Origin: Bacteroidales bacterium
Lineage (GTDB): Bacteria; Bacteroidota; Bacteroidia; Bacteroidales; UBA932
Direction: 5' to 3'
DNA length: 28,097 nt
Assembly: GCA_024689525.1 (NCBI GenBank)
Contig: JAILDI010000050.1
Coordinates: 1 to 28,097, forward strand
Shown: in pieces, positions 16,300 to 24,333 of the stretch
Position numbering within the stretch: the stretch's first letter is position 1
Layout of the letters: each line of letters begins with the position of its first letter
Program-made: the position numbers and the translations under genes
The notes under the pieces: model-generated
Told to the model about the DNA's origin: nothing
Seen by the model: only the letters and a program-made list of their open reading frames with translations
The model's database searches: none

Positions 16300-16829
16300 T
16301 ACTCAAAGAATGAAAAATGCACCCTCCCGTACACGCGCTCCTTTACGAAGTGCGGATGGGACTTGAAATCGTGCTCTCCCCCGTGCTCCAGGATGAAATA
16401 GCAGCCGGGATGGAGAATGTCCAAAGAAAAAACAAGGTCCGGAAGGCCTGCAAGGCCCTCCAGGGCATAAGGCGGATCCGCGAACACAATGTCGAACTTT
16501 TCCCTGCATATAGGCAGGAAATCAAACACATTGTCCCGCACCATAGTCACCGCGTCCAGCCCCAGGCGCTCCGCTTCCTTTTTAATAAAAGAAGCGTTCT
16601 CCCGCGCCATTTCCACACAATACACGCGTGCGGCGCCACGGGATGCGAACTCGAAAGCTATGGACCCGGTACCACCAAACAAGTCCAGGACCCTGAGGTC
16701 CTGGAACTCGTATTCATTGTCTAAGATGTTGAAAAGGCCCTCTTTGGCGAAGTCCGTCGTGGGACGGGCCTTGTAGCCGGCAGGCGGCTGGATGAGCTTG
16801 CCTTTTCGGCTTCCTCCGATTATGCGCAT
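16299..16829 (-). CDS. rsmD: 16S rRNA (guanine966-N2)-methyltransferase
   Basis: RsmD methylates G966 of 16S rRNA within the assembled small subunit. The 176-residue product has the RsmD start MRIIGGSRKGKLI followed by RPTTDFAKEGLFNIL (compare RPTxDRxRExLFN). The SAM-binding motif I is VLDLFGGTGSIAFEFASRGA, and the catalytic DPPY motif is in DIVFADPPYAL. The length matches the family. It begins 6 bp after the upstream unknown gene and its TAA overlaps the cstA ATG. In many bacteria rsmD neighbours coaD; that gene is not present here. Confidence 0.95.
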   Translation of the reverse strand: MRIIGGSRKGKLIQPPAGYKARPTTDFAKEGLFNILDNEYEFQDLRVLDLFGGTGSIAFEFASRGAARVYCVEMARENASFIKKEAERLGLDAVTMVRDNVFDFLPICREKFDIVFADPPYALEGLAGLPDLVFSLDILHPGCYFILEHGGEHDFKSHPHFVKERVYGRVHFSFFE

Positions 16830-16835
16830 GGGAGA

Positions 16836-17525
16836 CTACTCCCAGTTACCTGCGTTGTTGTTAGGAGCAGTGACGCTGCCCACCTGAATGCCGGGATACT
16901 TGTTCTGGTCTTCCCTTTCCGCATCCAGGTTGATGCGCAGTTGATTGTCCATACCCTTGAGCAGGAGCTTGTACGGCATACGTGCCTCGAACAGGGGAAC
17001 CTGGACGCCGGACACGGTTTTCACGATAGCCTCCATCTGGACCCTTTCGCCGCCCGAGAAGGGGATGAATGCGATAGAGTCGATGTGGAAGTCTTCCCTG
17101 CCGTTGAACAGAGTGTCCCTCACGGGGATGGAGATCTTGGTGGAGAACACCAGGGACTGTCCCTGACGATAGAGCTCCATAAGCTGGTCGCTGGTGATGC
17201 GGGGGTTGCGGCGCTTGATCTGCGCGGTGTTGGCAACTGCCACGGAGTCGTCGTTGGAACCGATCTGCATCACGATTTCCATCTTGCCTTCATTGTAGAA
17301 GTTGATGAGGGAGTCCACATCGGCCGTGAAATGGCTGTTGACGCCCTTGAAGGCAACCTGGAGGGTACGGATGTCCTTGAGACGCTGGATACCCACCTGC
17401 TCCCTGTGAGCTTTTTCCTTGTTGAAGTTCACAGGCTGCATCACGCTTTCGTAGATAAGGTACACAAGACCTACTGCGGCTACTGCGAGGAGGATTTCAA
17501 CGATGATTTTGAGTACTTTGTTCAT
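16836..17525 (-). CDS. Unknown membrane-anchored protein, first gene of the rsmD-cstA operon
   Basis: The 229-residue product has one N-terminal hydrophobic helix (about residues 5-26, VLKIIVEILLAVAAVGLVYLI) and no lipobox, so it is probably an inner-membrane anchor with the rest in the periplasm. After the helix comes a charged helical stretch (NFNKEKAHREQVGIQRLKDI) that may be a short coiled coil. The remainder is mixed alpha/beta and ends in an Asn-rich tail (APNNNAGNWE). I do not recognise a characterised family; similar anchored proteins occur in Bacteroidetes as conserved hypotheticals. It is 6 bp upstream of rsmD and has a good promoter, so it sets expression of the four-gene operon. 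Confidence 0.75.
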   Translation of the reverse strand: MNKVLKIIVEILLAVAAVGLVYLIYESVMQPVNFNKEKAHREQVGIQRLKDIRTLQVAFKGVNSHFTADVDSLINFYNEGKMEIVMQIGSNDDSVAVANTAQIKRRNPRITSDQLMELYRQGQSLVFSTKISIPVRDTLFNGREDFHIDSIAFIPFSGGERVQMEAIVKTVSGVQVPLFEARMPYKLLLKGMDNQLRINLDAEREDQNKYPGIQVGSVTAPNNNAGNWE

Positions 17526-17561
17526 TATTGGTCAAGTTTTATAATTATCTCAAAGTTCCGA

Positions 17562-17592
17562 CAAAGTTAATTATTTCATTTATCAAATGCAA
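17562..17592 (-). promoter_or_regulatory. Promoter of the unknown-rsmD-cstA-herA operon
   Basis: On the minus strand TTG (17590-17592) lies 20 nt upstream of TAACTTTG (17562-17569), matching the -33/-7 arrangement. The ATG at 17525 follows after about 36 nt. It is divergent from the box of the DHH operon. Confidence 0.6.
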
Positions 17593-17618
17593 TATGCAAA
17601 TGATAAAAAAATAAGTTG

Positions 17619-17626
17619 TAAATTTG
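17619..17626 (+). promoter_or_regulatory. -7 box of the DHH-FKBP-MATE operon
   Basis: TAAATTTG matches TAnnTTTG and lies 21 nt before the ATG at 17648. The -33 region is not a clear TTTG. Confidence 0.45.
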
Positions 17627-17647
17627 CATCCGTAAAAATGTGTCGAT

Positions 17648-18679
17648 ATGGAAGCGCTCAGCAGAGCTGACATAGAGCTGTTTTCCCGGAGTCTGGACAG
17701 GGCCCGGAAGATAAGCGTGGTGTCCCACACCCATCCGGACGGGGACGCCGCCGGCTCCACTGCCGCGCTCCGTTCCTACATCGGCGAGTGCCGCGGGAAG
17801 GACGTGAAAGTGATTCTCCCGGACCGCCCGTCGGACACCCTCCTCTTCCTCTGCGACAACGTAATCTTCGCGTCCGAGCAAGCAGAAGAGGCCGAACGCC
17901 GGATCAAGGACTCGGACCTCATCATCCTCATCGACGCAAACGAACTCCGCCGCACGGAGCAGCTGGAGGGCCATCTCAGGGCCTCATCGGCAGAAAAAAT
18001 CCTCATCGACCATCACGTGGGGCCGGAGCGCGAAAGCTTCTCCCTGGTGTTTTCGGAGACCGACATCTCATCGGCCTGCGAGCTCCTCTTCTGGATCCTG
18101 ATGGAAATGCCGGACATAAAGGCCGATGCCTCCCGCCTCCCCGGCGCCGCAGCAAGGGCTCTGATGGCCGGAATGACCACCGACACCAACAATTTCGCCA
18201 ACTCGGTGGTGCCCACCACCCTGGAAATGGCCTCGAAACTTCTCCAGGCCGGGGTAGACAGGGATGATATCCTGGACCACCTGTACAACCGCTACCGCGA
18301 AAACCGCATCCGTGCGATGGGCTACATGCAGAGCGAATGCATGCACATCACCCCCAAGGGCGCAGCATACATGATAGCCACCAAGGACATTATCAGCCGT
18401 TTCGACATAAGGGAAGGAGAGACGGAAGGGCTGGTGAACGTGCCCCTGGCCATCGGCAAAGTAAGGATCAGCCTCTTCCTCAAGGAGGACGACGGCCATT
18501 TCCGCGTGTCGATACGCTCCAAGGAGGGCACATCGGCCCGTGAACTGGCAAAACAAAGCTTCCACGGAGGCGGGCACGAGAAAGCCTCCGGAGGCAAGCT
18601 CTTCTTCCCCGGGGACATCCCCTCCCCTGCCGATGCCGCAGAATACATTGAATCCGTAACCGCGGAATTCCTGAAATGA
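17648..18679 (+). CDS. DHH/DHHA1 family phosphoesterase, NrnA-like (oligoribonuclease / pAp phosphatase)
   Basis: NrnA-type enzymes degrade very short RNA oligonucleotides and dephosphorylate 3'-phosphoadenosine 5'-phosphate; this substrate set is inferred from the family. The 343-residue product has the ordered metal-binding motifs: SHTHPDGDAAGS (26-37), LIDANE (94-99), the DHH triad at 121-123, and GMTTDTNNFANS (about 175-186). The C-terminal DHHA1 domain has the nucleic-acid-binding FHGGGHEKASGG motif near residue 305. Length and spacing match the family. It opens a five-gene plus-strand operon, and its TGA stop overlaps the next ATG as ATGA. Confidence 0.9.
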   Translation: MEALSRADIELFSRSLDRARKISVVSHTHPDGDAAGSTAALRSYIGECRGKDVKVILPDRPSDTLLFLCDNVIFASEQAEEAERRIKDSDLIILIDANELRRTEQLEGHLRASSAEKILIDHHVGPERESFSLVFSETDISSACELLFWILMEMPDIKADASRLPGAAARALMAGMTTDTNNFANSVVPTTLEMASKLLQAGVDRDDILDHLYNRYRENRIRAMGYMQSECMHITPKGAAYMIATKDIISRFDIREGETEGLVNVPLAIGKVRISLFLKEDDGHFRVSIRSKEGTSARELAKQSFHGGGHEKASGGKLFFPGDIPSPADAAEYIESVTAEFLK

Positions 18680-19230
18680 GAAAGCATATCCTCATACCGC
18701 TCGCGTTCCTGCTCCTGTGCGGCTGCACCAAGCAAGCCACCCAGGCAACCTACGACAAGCAGGAAGAGACCATCGACAAACTGGTGGAAAGCCTCGTATC
18801 CAAGGACGAAGGCGCCACGGTGGAATACCTGGACGGCGCGGTGAGGATCAGGTTCAGCGACTCCACATCCACCGATTCCGACCAGGCCCTGCAGAAGGGC
18901 GGAAAGGTGTCGTTCTACTACGGCGGATTCGTGGTCACATCGACCTCCCTGTCCTATTCCAACATGTTCGCCACCAACCTTCAGGACCTTGCCGATGCCG
19001 CAGGATGGAAGAACATGGACGAGTCCGCCTTTGCGGAGGAAACCGTAACAGTGGGCAAGGGAGAACTTGTTCAGGGCCTTGAAAAAGGCCTCGTCGGCGT
19101 AAAGAAGGGCGACGACTGCATAATCGTATTCTCCGGCAAATATGGCTGGGGAAGTCACGCCCGGGGCACGGTTCCTGCAAAATCGGCCCTGGCATATCAG
19201 ATCTGGGTCACGGACGTTACCAACGAATGA
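18676..19230 (+). CDS. FKBP-type peptidyl-prolyl isomerase lipoprotein
   Basis: FKBP-type enzymes catalyse proline cis-trans isomerisation and help fold exported proteins. The 184-residue product has a lipoprotein signal with the lipidation cysteine at 17 (LLLCGC). The FKBP domain spans about 75-183: GGKVSFYYGGFVV, then TVTVGKGELVQGLEKGLVGVKKGDDCIIVFSGKYGWG (compare the family VIxGWxxGLxGMxxGexxxxxIPxxxgYG), ending ALAYQIWVTDVTN. The usual IP before the 80s loop is replaced by FS, so catalytic strength is uncertain. The residues after Cys17 (TKQATQ) are not acidic, which suggests a periplasm-facing anchor. It is coupled by ATGA overlaps to both neighbours. Confidence 0.88.
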   Translation: MRKHILIPLAFLLLCGCTKQATQATYDKQEETIDKLVESLVSKDEGATVEYLDGAVRIRFSDSTSTDSDQALQKGGKVSFYYGGFVVTSTSLSYSNMFATNLQDLADAAGWKNMDESAFAEETVTVGKGELVQGLEKGLVGVKKGDDCIIVFSGKYGWGSHARGTVPAKSALAYQIWVTDVTNE

Positions 19231-20255
19231 ATATGAAAAAGAACCTCACTATATTATTCCTCGCCGCAGCTGCACTGAGTGCGGCGTCCTGCGCAATTGA
19301 AACCACCACGGAAGCCAACGAGACACAGAGAATATATCTGGAAGCCTGGATGGCCCACAACTACCCCACGGTAAGTCCCACCGGGATTGGCATCTATATC
19401 CTGGAAGACACTCCCGGTACCGGCGCAGCCTGGACATCGGACGACGTTTACGTGTTCGTGGACTATACCGTCACATCCCTGAGCGGCACCGTTTCACAGA
19501 CAAACAGCGAGGAACTCTGCCGCCAGCTGGGCAAATACAGCCGCGTGGAATGCTATGACCCCGTTGCCTGGGCAATCGGCGAAAACTACTGCTATGCAGG
19601 CGTGGAGGAGATCCTGAACGGGATGAATGTAGGCGGCACCCGTACCGCCGTCATCCCCAGCTGGCTGCTCACCGTGAGCCGGTACGACTCGGCCGACAAA
19701 TATCTTGAAACGGCAGTGGACGCCTCCCCGCTCATCTACACCGTCACCCTCAAGGGTATGACAAGGGACCTCAAGAAATACTCCCTGGACCTCCTGGACA
19801 GCTATGTCAAGAGCACTTTCGGCGCCGGTGTGGACAGCACCTACTACAATAATAAGGACGAGCTCAAGGAAGGCTTCTATTTCAAGAGCATCAAACAGCC
19901 CTCGGACAGCATCATCCCCGCAGGCAGCACCGGTTACCTGTGGTACATAGGCCGCCGCCTGGACGGCCAGGTGTTCGACACCAACATCGCCGACACCGCC
20001 AAGGTCCACGGCATATACAACAAGAGCAAGACATACGAGCCGGTGTCCATCACCTTTGAGGACGACTACACCGGGATAAAGATGGACGGCAATTCGGTTA
20101 TCACCGGATTCCAGGCGGCCATGTGTCACATGCACGCCTACGAGGAAGCATCGACCGTATTCTATTACGGCCTCGGCTACGGCGGCAAGTCCTCGACAGG
20201 CATTCCTGCCTACGCATCTCTCCGCTTCGACCTGCAACTGGTGGACAAGCAATGA
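19227..20255 (+). CDS. Lipoprotein with two FKBP-like domains
   Basis: The 342-residue protein has a lipoprotein signal with the cysteine at 22 (AASC). Two FKBP-like halves can be seen. The first (about 65-178) has YVFVDYTVTSLSG, AGVEEILNGMNVGGTRTAVIPSWL and ends LIYTVTLKGMT. The second (about 215-342) has GSTGYLWYIGRRLDGQVFDTN, SVITGFQAAMCHMH and a canonical tail with GYGGKSSTGIPAYASLRFDL. Several active-site aromatics are altered in both halves, so one or both may act as binding or chaperone modules rather than efficient isomerases. An ATG at 19233 (MKKNL) is an alternative start; 19227 is preferred because of the ATGA overlap. The domain reading is by eye. Confidence 0.82.
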   Translation: MNMKKNLTILFLAAAALSAASCAIETTTEANETQRIYLEAWMAHNYPTVSPTGIGIYILEDTPGTGAAWTSDDVYVFVDYTVTSLSGTVSQTNSEELCRQLGKYSRVECYDPVAWAIGENYCYAGVEEILNGMNVGGTRTAVIPSWLLTVSRYDSADKYLETAVDASPLIYTVTLKGMTRDLKKYSLDLLDSYVKSTFGAGVDSTYYNNKDELKEGFYFKSIKQPSDSIIPAGSTGYLWYIGRRLDGQVFDTNIADTAKVHGIYNKSKTYEPVSITFEDDYTGIKMDGNSVITGFQAAMCHMHAYEEASTVFYYGLGYGGKSSTGIPAYASLRFDLQLVDKQ

Positions 20256-21652
20256 GCGGCTCTTCCGTTCCTACCGAGCTGGGCACAAAGCCCGTAAGCG
20301 CACTCCTGCGGCAGTACGCCATTCCCGGCATCATCGCGATGACGGCGTCGTCGCTGTACAATATGGTCGACAGCATCTTCATCGGCCATATCCCGGAAAC
20401 CGGCTCCCTGGCCATCTCCGGCCTGGCCGTCACCTTCCCGCTGATGAACATCTCCACAGCGCTGGGAACGCTGGTGGGCGTGGGCGCGGCAACGATGATT
20501 TCCGTCCTGCTGGGCCAGAAAAACTATTCCGTCGCATCCAAGGTCCTCTCCAACGAGGTTACCCTCAATGTTCTTACGGGCATAGTCTTCACACTGGTGA
20601 CGCTGCTGTGGATGGACCCCATCATGCGCTTCTTCGGAGCCAGCGACGCCACCCTCCCCTTCGCCCGGAGCTATATGACCATCATCGCCCTGGGCAATAT
20701 CGTCACCCATCTGTACTTCGGCCTCAACAGCGTAATACGATCGTCCGGAAACCCCAAACTGGCGATGGGGCTCACGCTATTTACCGTCACCTCCAACGCC
20801 ATCCTGGATCCCATATTCATATATGTACTTGGGCTTGGCGTACAGGGAGCGGCTATCGCCACGGTGCTTTGCCAGACCATGGCCCTGGCGTACTCCATGC
20901 GCTATTTCCTGGACCAGAAGAAGTTCCTCCACCTGCCCCGTAACCTGCGGATGTTCCGGGTGGACTGGAAGATTGCCGGGGATTCCCTGGCAATAGGTAT
21001 GGGCCCTTTCCTGATGAACCTCGCGAGCTGCATCGTGGTGCTGTTCATCAACCAGCAGTTGGTGAAATGGGGCGGCGACCTGGCGCTGGGCGCCTACGGC
21101 ATCGTGAACCGCTTGAGTTTCCTCTTCATTATGATAGTGATGGGATTCAACCAGGGTATGCAGCCCATCGCGGGATACAATTATGGAGCGCGCCAGTACG
21201 GCCGCGTGCGTGAAGTATATATCAAAACGGCGATGTGGGGCACCATAGTGTGCACCGCGGGCTGGCTCATTTCGGAATTCCTTTCCGTGGGCGCCGTGGG
21301 CATATTCACCAACGATCCCCAGCTCCGTACCCTTGCCGCCAAGGGCCTGCGGGAGATGAACCTCGTGTTCCCCATCATCGGCTTCCAGATGGTTACCACC
21401 AACCTTTTCCAATGCCTTGGAATGGTGAAGAAATCCATCTTCCTGAGTCTGTCGCGCCAGCTTCTGTTCCTGCTGCCGTGCATCTACATCCTCCCGGAAC
21501 TGTTCCAGTCGGAATCCGGCGTATGGTACAGTTTCCCCATCTCCGACACAATCTCTTCGGTTATCACCGGAATATTTGGAATCGGACTTATCCGTAAACT
21601 TTCCCGCCTCAAGGACGGCGACGACCCCTCCATCCTGGGAGGACAAATCTGA
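20252..21652 (+). CDS. MATE family multidrug/toxin efflux transporter
   Basis: MATE transporters export cationic compounds across the inner membrane using sodium or proton gradients. The 466-residue product has twelve predicted helices and clear family motifs: RQYAIPGIIAMTASSLYNMVDSIFIGHI near the N-terminus, then GVGAATMISVLLGQKN, ITHLYFGLNS-like VTHLYFGLNSVIRSSGNPK, and the second-half equivalent GFNQGMQPIAGYNYGA. It resembles the MepA/DinF-like branch more than NorM, though this is a visual impression. An open frame extends upstream to 20123, but the family start and the ATGA overlap with the preceding stop support 20252. The substrate is unknown; no drug-specific regulator is nearby. Confidence 0.92.
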   Translation: MSGSSVPTELGTKPVSALLRQYAIPGIIAMTASSLYNMVDSIFIGHIPETGSLAISGLAVTFPLMNISTALGTLVGVGAATMISVLLGQKNYSVASKVLSNEVTLNVLTGIVFTLVTLLWMDPIMRFFGASDATLPFARSYMTIIALGNIVTHLYFGLNSVIRSSGNPKLAMGLTLFTVTSNAILDPIFIYVLGLGVQGAAIATVLCQTMALAYSMRYFLDQKKFLHLPRNLRMFRVDWKIAGDSLAIGMGPFLMNLASCIVVLFINQQLVKWGGDLALGAYGIVNRLSFLFIMIVMGFNQGMQPIAGYNYGARQYGRVREVYIKTAMWGTIVCTAGWLISEFLSVGAVGIFTNDPQLRTLAAKGLREMNLVFPIIGFQMVTTNLFQCLGMVKKSIFLSLSRQLLFLLPCIYILPELFQSESGVWYSFPISDTISSVITGIFGIGLIRKLSRLKDGDDPSILGGQI

Positions 21653-21660
21653 TCGACACT

Positions 21661-22269
21661 ATGAACACCATCATCAACGTGGGCAGAAGCTTCGGCAGCG
21701 GCGGTGGATTCGTGGCCAAGGCCATCGGCACAAAACTGGGAATCCCGGTTTACGACAATGAACTCATCTCCAAGGTTGCGGAGGAAAGCGGCTATTCGAA
21801 GAGCCTCTTCGCAAAGGGCGAGGAAAAGCGCAGCCTTTTCTCCGTATCCAGCTTCTTCGCTTCCGGCCGGGGCAGCTTTTCCGACAGCGGCTACGTGAAC
21901 GACAACGTGATGTTCCGCATCCAGAGCGAGGTAATCCGCAGCATTGCCGAAAAGGGCGATGCAATCATTATAGGTCGATGCGCGGACTACATCCTGCGCG
22001 ACCTCAAATGCCTTGACGTGTTCATCTGCGCCCCTGTGGAGTATCGCGTCAAGAGACTGGTGGAGAGTGAAAAAATAAGCCCGGAAGAGGCAGAAGACCT
22101 CATCCGGCGCAAAGATCGCACGCGCGAGACATATTATAATTATTACACCTTCGGAGCCTGGGGCGCCGCATCCAACTACGACCTGTGCGTTGACAGCTCC
22201 ATACTCGGCACCGAGGGGACGGCCGACTATATCATCGATTTCGGAAGAAGGGCCGGATATATCCGCTAA
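21661..22269 (+). CDS. Cytidylate kinase-like family protein
   Basis: The 202-residue protein matches the cytidylate-kinase-like group common in Bacteroidetes and Firmicutes. A P-loop-like GRSFGSGGGFVAKAIGTKLG (8-27) opens the chain. IPVYDNELISKVAEESG follows, with YDxELI typical of the group, and then AIIIGRCADYILRD (about 101-114) and RVKRLVESEKISPEEAEDLIRRKDRTRETYYNYYTFGAWG, where the R-K-D-R-x-R lid arginines resemble those of nucleoside monophosphate kinases. True CMP kinase activity is uncertain, since such proteins often coexist with a separate Cmk. It begins 8 bp after the MATE gene and ends exactly next to the stop of the convergent lipoprotein gene, so no intergenic terminator exists. 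Confidence 0.88.
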   Translation: MNTIINVGRSFGSGGGFVAKAIGTKLGIPVYDNELISKVAEESGYSKSLFAKGEEKRSLFSVSSFFASGRGSFSDSGYVNDNVMFRIQSEVIRSIAEKGDAIIIGRCADYILRDLKCLDVFICAPVEYRVKRLVESEKISPEEAEDLIRRKDRTRETYYNYYTFGAWGAASNYDLCVDSSILGTEGTADYIIDFGRRAGYIR

Positions 22270-23244
22270 CTACCGGACGCAGCGCACGCTGAACCCCACC
22301 GACTCCTTATCCGCCTGCCCGTAATGGACGGCAGGATCTTCTGCGTGGATATACACGTACATTCCCTGCTCTGAATTGTCGGCGTTCTCGTCCGACGTCC
22401 AGAATGCGGCATAGGTGCCGATTCCCTTGAACACATTGGTGCTGCCCCCGGTCATTGCGTAACCGGCGGAGATGACGCCAAGGGTAAGGGCGTTGGTAAT
22501 CTTCACCTGGGGCCAGAATTCCCAGAACTTCTCCCCAAGGATGGTGGCATCGGCCATCAGGTCACCGGCAACGGTTCCAAGGCTCTGCCATTCCGCCATG
22601 GTGGGAAGACGCCAGCCGGAAGGGCAGGCTGTCTGCGCCTCCGTCCAGCTGTAGTAGCGGCCAAGCGGATAGGAAGTCACTTCGGAATTCTTATAAGCCA
22701 CTCCCAGGTCCTTGTACGCCAGATTGTTGCGCATCCAGTCCAGGGAGCCGATATGGACGTAATAATATGTATTCTCCGAAGCTGCGCCGCTGCGGTTATC
22801 CACAACGGAAGGTTCTCCGCTGCTGATTCCGGTTCCCTTTACCATTCCCTCAAGAGCGGGGTTCACGACCCTCACCGTACCGGAGTATGTGGTGGTGTAA
22901 TAGCCGTCGGCAAATGCGCCGCAGTAGATGGCGTGTATGTCTTCCTCCGTAAAAGTATAGGTCTTGGAGATGCTCACCGTGGCGGGATCGTTCTCATATT
23001 TCACGGTATCCTTTGCCTCGGAGTCCAGCTGCCAGTAGTATCCTACTCCCTTGCCTTCCGGGTGGGTTACCCTGGTGGGAGTGATGGTAATGGACTGTCC
23101 TACCCTCAGATAAGGGGTAACTTCGAAATACAATCCGCTGAGGCTCGGTTTGGACTCGGTCTCTTCATCCTTTTTGCAGGAAACCGCGGCCACGCCCAGG
23201 ACAACCAATGACAGAAGCAATATGTTGCGAAGTTTCATATTCAT
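22270..23244 (-). CDS. FISUMP-domain lipoprotein, probably surface-exposed
   Basis: The 324-residue product has a lipoprotein signal with the lipidated cysteine at 23 (AVSC). KKDEETES follows directly, a Lys plus acidic tract like the surface-export signal described in Bacteroidetes, so surface display is inferred. Residues about 35-135 look like an Ig/PKD-type beta domain (ITITPTRVTHPEGKGVGYYW). The C-terminal half (about 160-324) carries the Fibrobacter succinogenes major paralogous domain: LDWMRNNLAYKDLG, YYSWTEAQTACPSGWRLPTM and the end GFSVRCVR. The function of FISUMP domains is not well defined; a lectin-like role is often suggested. The open frame runs upstream to 23619 inside apbE, but only the start at 23244 (or 23238) gives a signal peptide. 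Confidence 0.88.
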   Translation of the reverse strand: MNMKLRNILLLSLVVLGVAAVSCKKDEETESKPSLSGLYFEVTPYLRVGQSITITPTRVTHPEGKGVGYYWQLDSEAKDTVKYENDPATVSISKTYTFTEEDIHAIYCGAFADGYYTTTYSGTVRVVNPALEGMVKGTGISSGEPSVVDNRSGAASENTYYYVHIGSLDWMRNNLAYKDLGVAYKNSEVTSYPLGRYYSWTEAQTACPSGWRLPTMAEWQSLGTVAGDLMADATILGEKFWEFWPQVKITNALTLGVISAGYAMTGGSTNVFKGIGTYAAFWTSDENADNSEQGMYVYIHAEDPAVHYGQADKESVGFSVRCVR

Positions 23245-23258
23245 ACTTTGTGTACAGA

Positions 23259-23290
23259 TTGCAAATATCGTTAAAAAAAACGTATTTTTG
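23259..23290 (+). promoter_or_regulatory. apbE promoter
   Basis: TTG (23259-23261) lies 21 nt upstream of TATTTTTG (23283-23290), a match to the Bacteroidetes promoter; the ATG at 23311 follows after 20 nt. A weaker minus-strand element (GATATTTG, complementary to 23262-23269) may drive the divergent FISUMP gene, so the two promoters overlap. Confidence 0.55.
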
Positions 23291-23310
23291 TGCAAATTCA
23301 GCAAAAAGAG

Positions 23311-24333
23311 ATGAAAAGGGCCCTGTTTTTCCTTCTTGTGTCGATGGCACTGCTCGCCTGCACCCCCGCCAAAAGGTATATCCGCATCGACGGATACGCC
23401 CAGGGCGGCACCTACTGCGTGAAACTTAGCACCCAGGGGGTAAAAGTGCCCATGGAGGAAATCAGGGACAGCGTGGAAGCCATCCTCCAGTGCATCGACA
23501 CAACCCTTTCCGGCTATAACAAAGGGTCGATACTTTCCCGGCTCAACGCCGGGGAAAGCGTGCCGGCCACCCCGATGCTCCGCGAGATGTACGCCCTGGC
23601 CTATCAATGGTACGCGCAATCCGGCGGAGCCCTGGACTTTGCCGCCGGGCCCCTCTACGACGCCTGGGGCTTCGGCTTTAAGGAAGGCCGGCTTCCGGAG
23701 GCCGATACCGTGCAGGCCATCCTCTCCCGCTGCGGAATGAAATTCCTGCCCCCGGAACTCCCTGAAGGGGAAATCACGCTGCCCGGCGTGTCCCTCAACT
23801 TCAACGCCATCGCCCAGGGCTACACCTGCGACAAAGTGGCGTCATACCTCTACTCCATCGGCGTAAAGGACATGCTTGTCGATATCGGCGAAATCTGGTG
23901 CGACGGCCTCAACCCCGCCGGGGAGCCCTGGAGCGTGGGCATCGACAGGCCCTTCGACCGCCCCACCGACGGCACTGACACCCTTGGGGAGGAGCTCGAC
24001 GGAATATGGTCGTCGGAAGGCGCGGCCGTGGGCATCGTCACTTCCGGAAACTACCGCAAATACTACGTGAAGGACGGGAAAAAGTACGCCCACACCATCG
24101 ACCCCAGGAGCGGCTATCCCGTTGAGCATCAGCTCCTGAGTGCCACCGTAACCTCCCCTTCGAGTTCGGCCGATGCCGACGCCCTGGCCACATGGTGCAT
24201 GGTGCTTGGCCCGGACGCAGCAAAGGAACTCATCCTGTCGACGGACGGCGTGGAGGGCTACCTGATCTCCTCCGACGGAGAGGGCGGAATGACGGAATGG
24301 GCCTCCCCCGGCTTCACCCTCAGAGCGAACTGA
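23311..24333 (+). CDS. apbE: ApbE-family FMN transferase lipoprotein
   Basis: ApbE (Ftp) attaches FMN from FAD to threonines of exported flavoproteins such as NqrB, NqrC and RnfG; acceptors are not in this window. The 340-residue product has a lipobox with Cys17 (LLAC). Family motifs follow: CIDTTLSGYNKGSILSRLN, GGALDFAAGPLYDAWGFG, LNFNAIAQGYTCDKVASYL and HTIDPRSGYPV, where the Asp helps bind magnesium, then ALATWCMVLGPDA. The usual VDIGGE stretch reads VDIGE, one residue short, and the Lys of AKGY is Gln, as in other Bacteroidetes. A GTG at 23290 is rejected because the signal peptide begins at 23311. It overlaps the convergent comEC-like gene by 14 bp. Confidence 0.9.
   Translation: MKRALFFLLVSMALLACTPAKRYIRIDGYAQGGTYCVKLSTQGVKVPMEEIRDSVEAILQCIDTTLSGYNKGSILSRLNAGESVPATPMLREMYALAYQWYAQSGGALDFAAGPLYDAWGFGFKEGRLPEADTVQAILSRCGMKFLPPELPEGEITLPGVSLNFNAIAQGYTCDKVASYLYSIGVKDMLVDIGEIWCDGLNPAGEPWSVGIDRPFDRPTDGTDTLGEELDGIWSSEGAAVGIVTSGNYRKYYVKDGKKYAHTIDPRSGYPVEHQLLSATVTSPSSSADADALATWCMVLGPDAAKELILSTDGVEGYLISSDGEGGMTEWASPGFTLRAN

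Noticed and set aside
15131..16401. Open frames of about 390 codons on both strands inside cstA
   Set aside because: Both are out of frame with, or antisense to, a well-supported CstA and have no recognisable domains or plausible starts.
20123..20251. Upstream extension of the MATE frame
   Set aside because: It lies inside the tandem FKBP gene; the MATE N-terminal motifs and the ATGA overlap support the start at 20252.
23245..23619. Upstream extension of the FISUMP lipoprotein frame
   Set aside because: The extra residues lie antisense to apbE, and only the start at 23244 or 23238 gives a lipoprotein signal.
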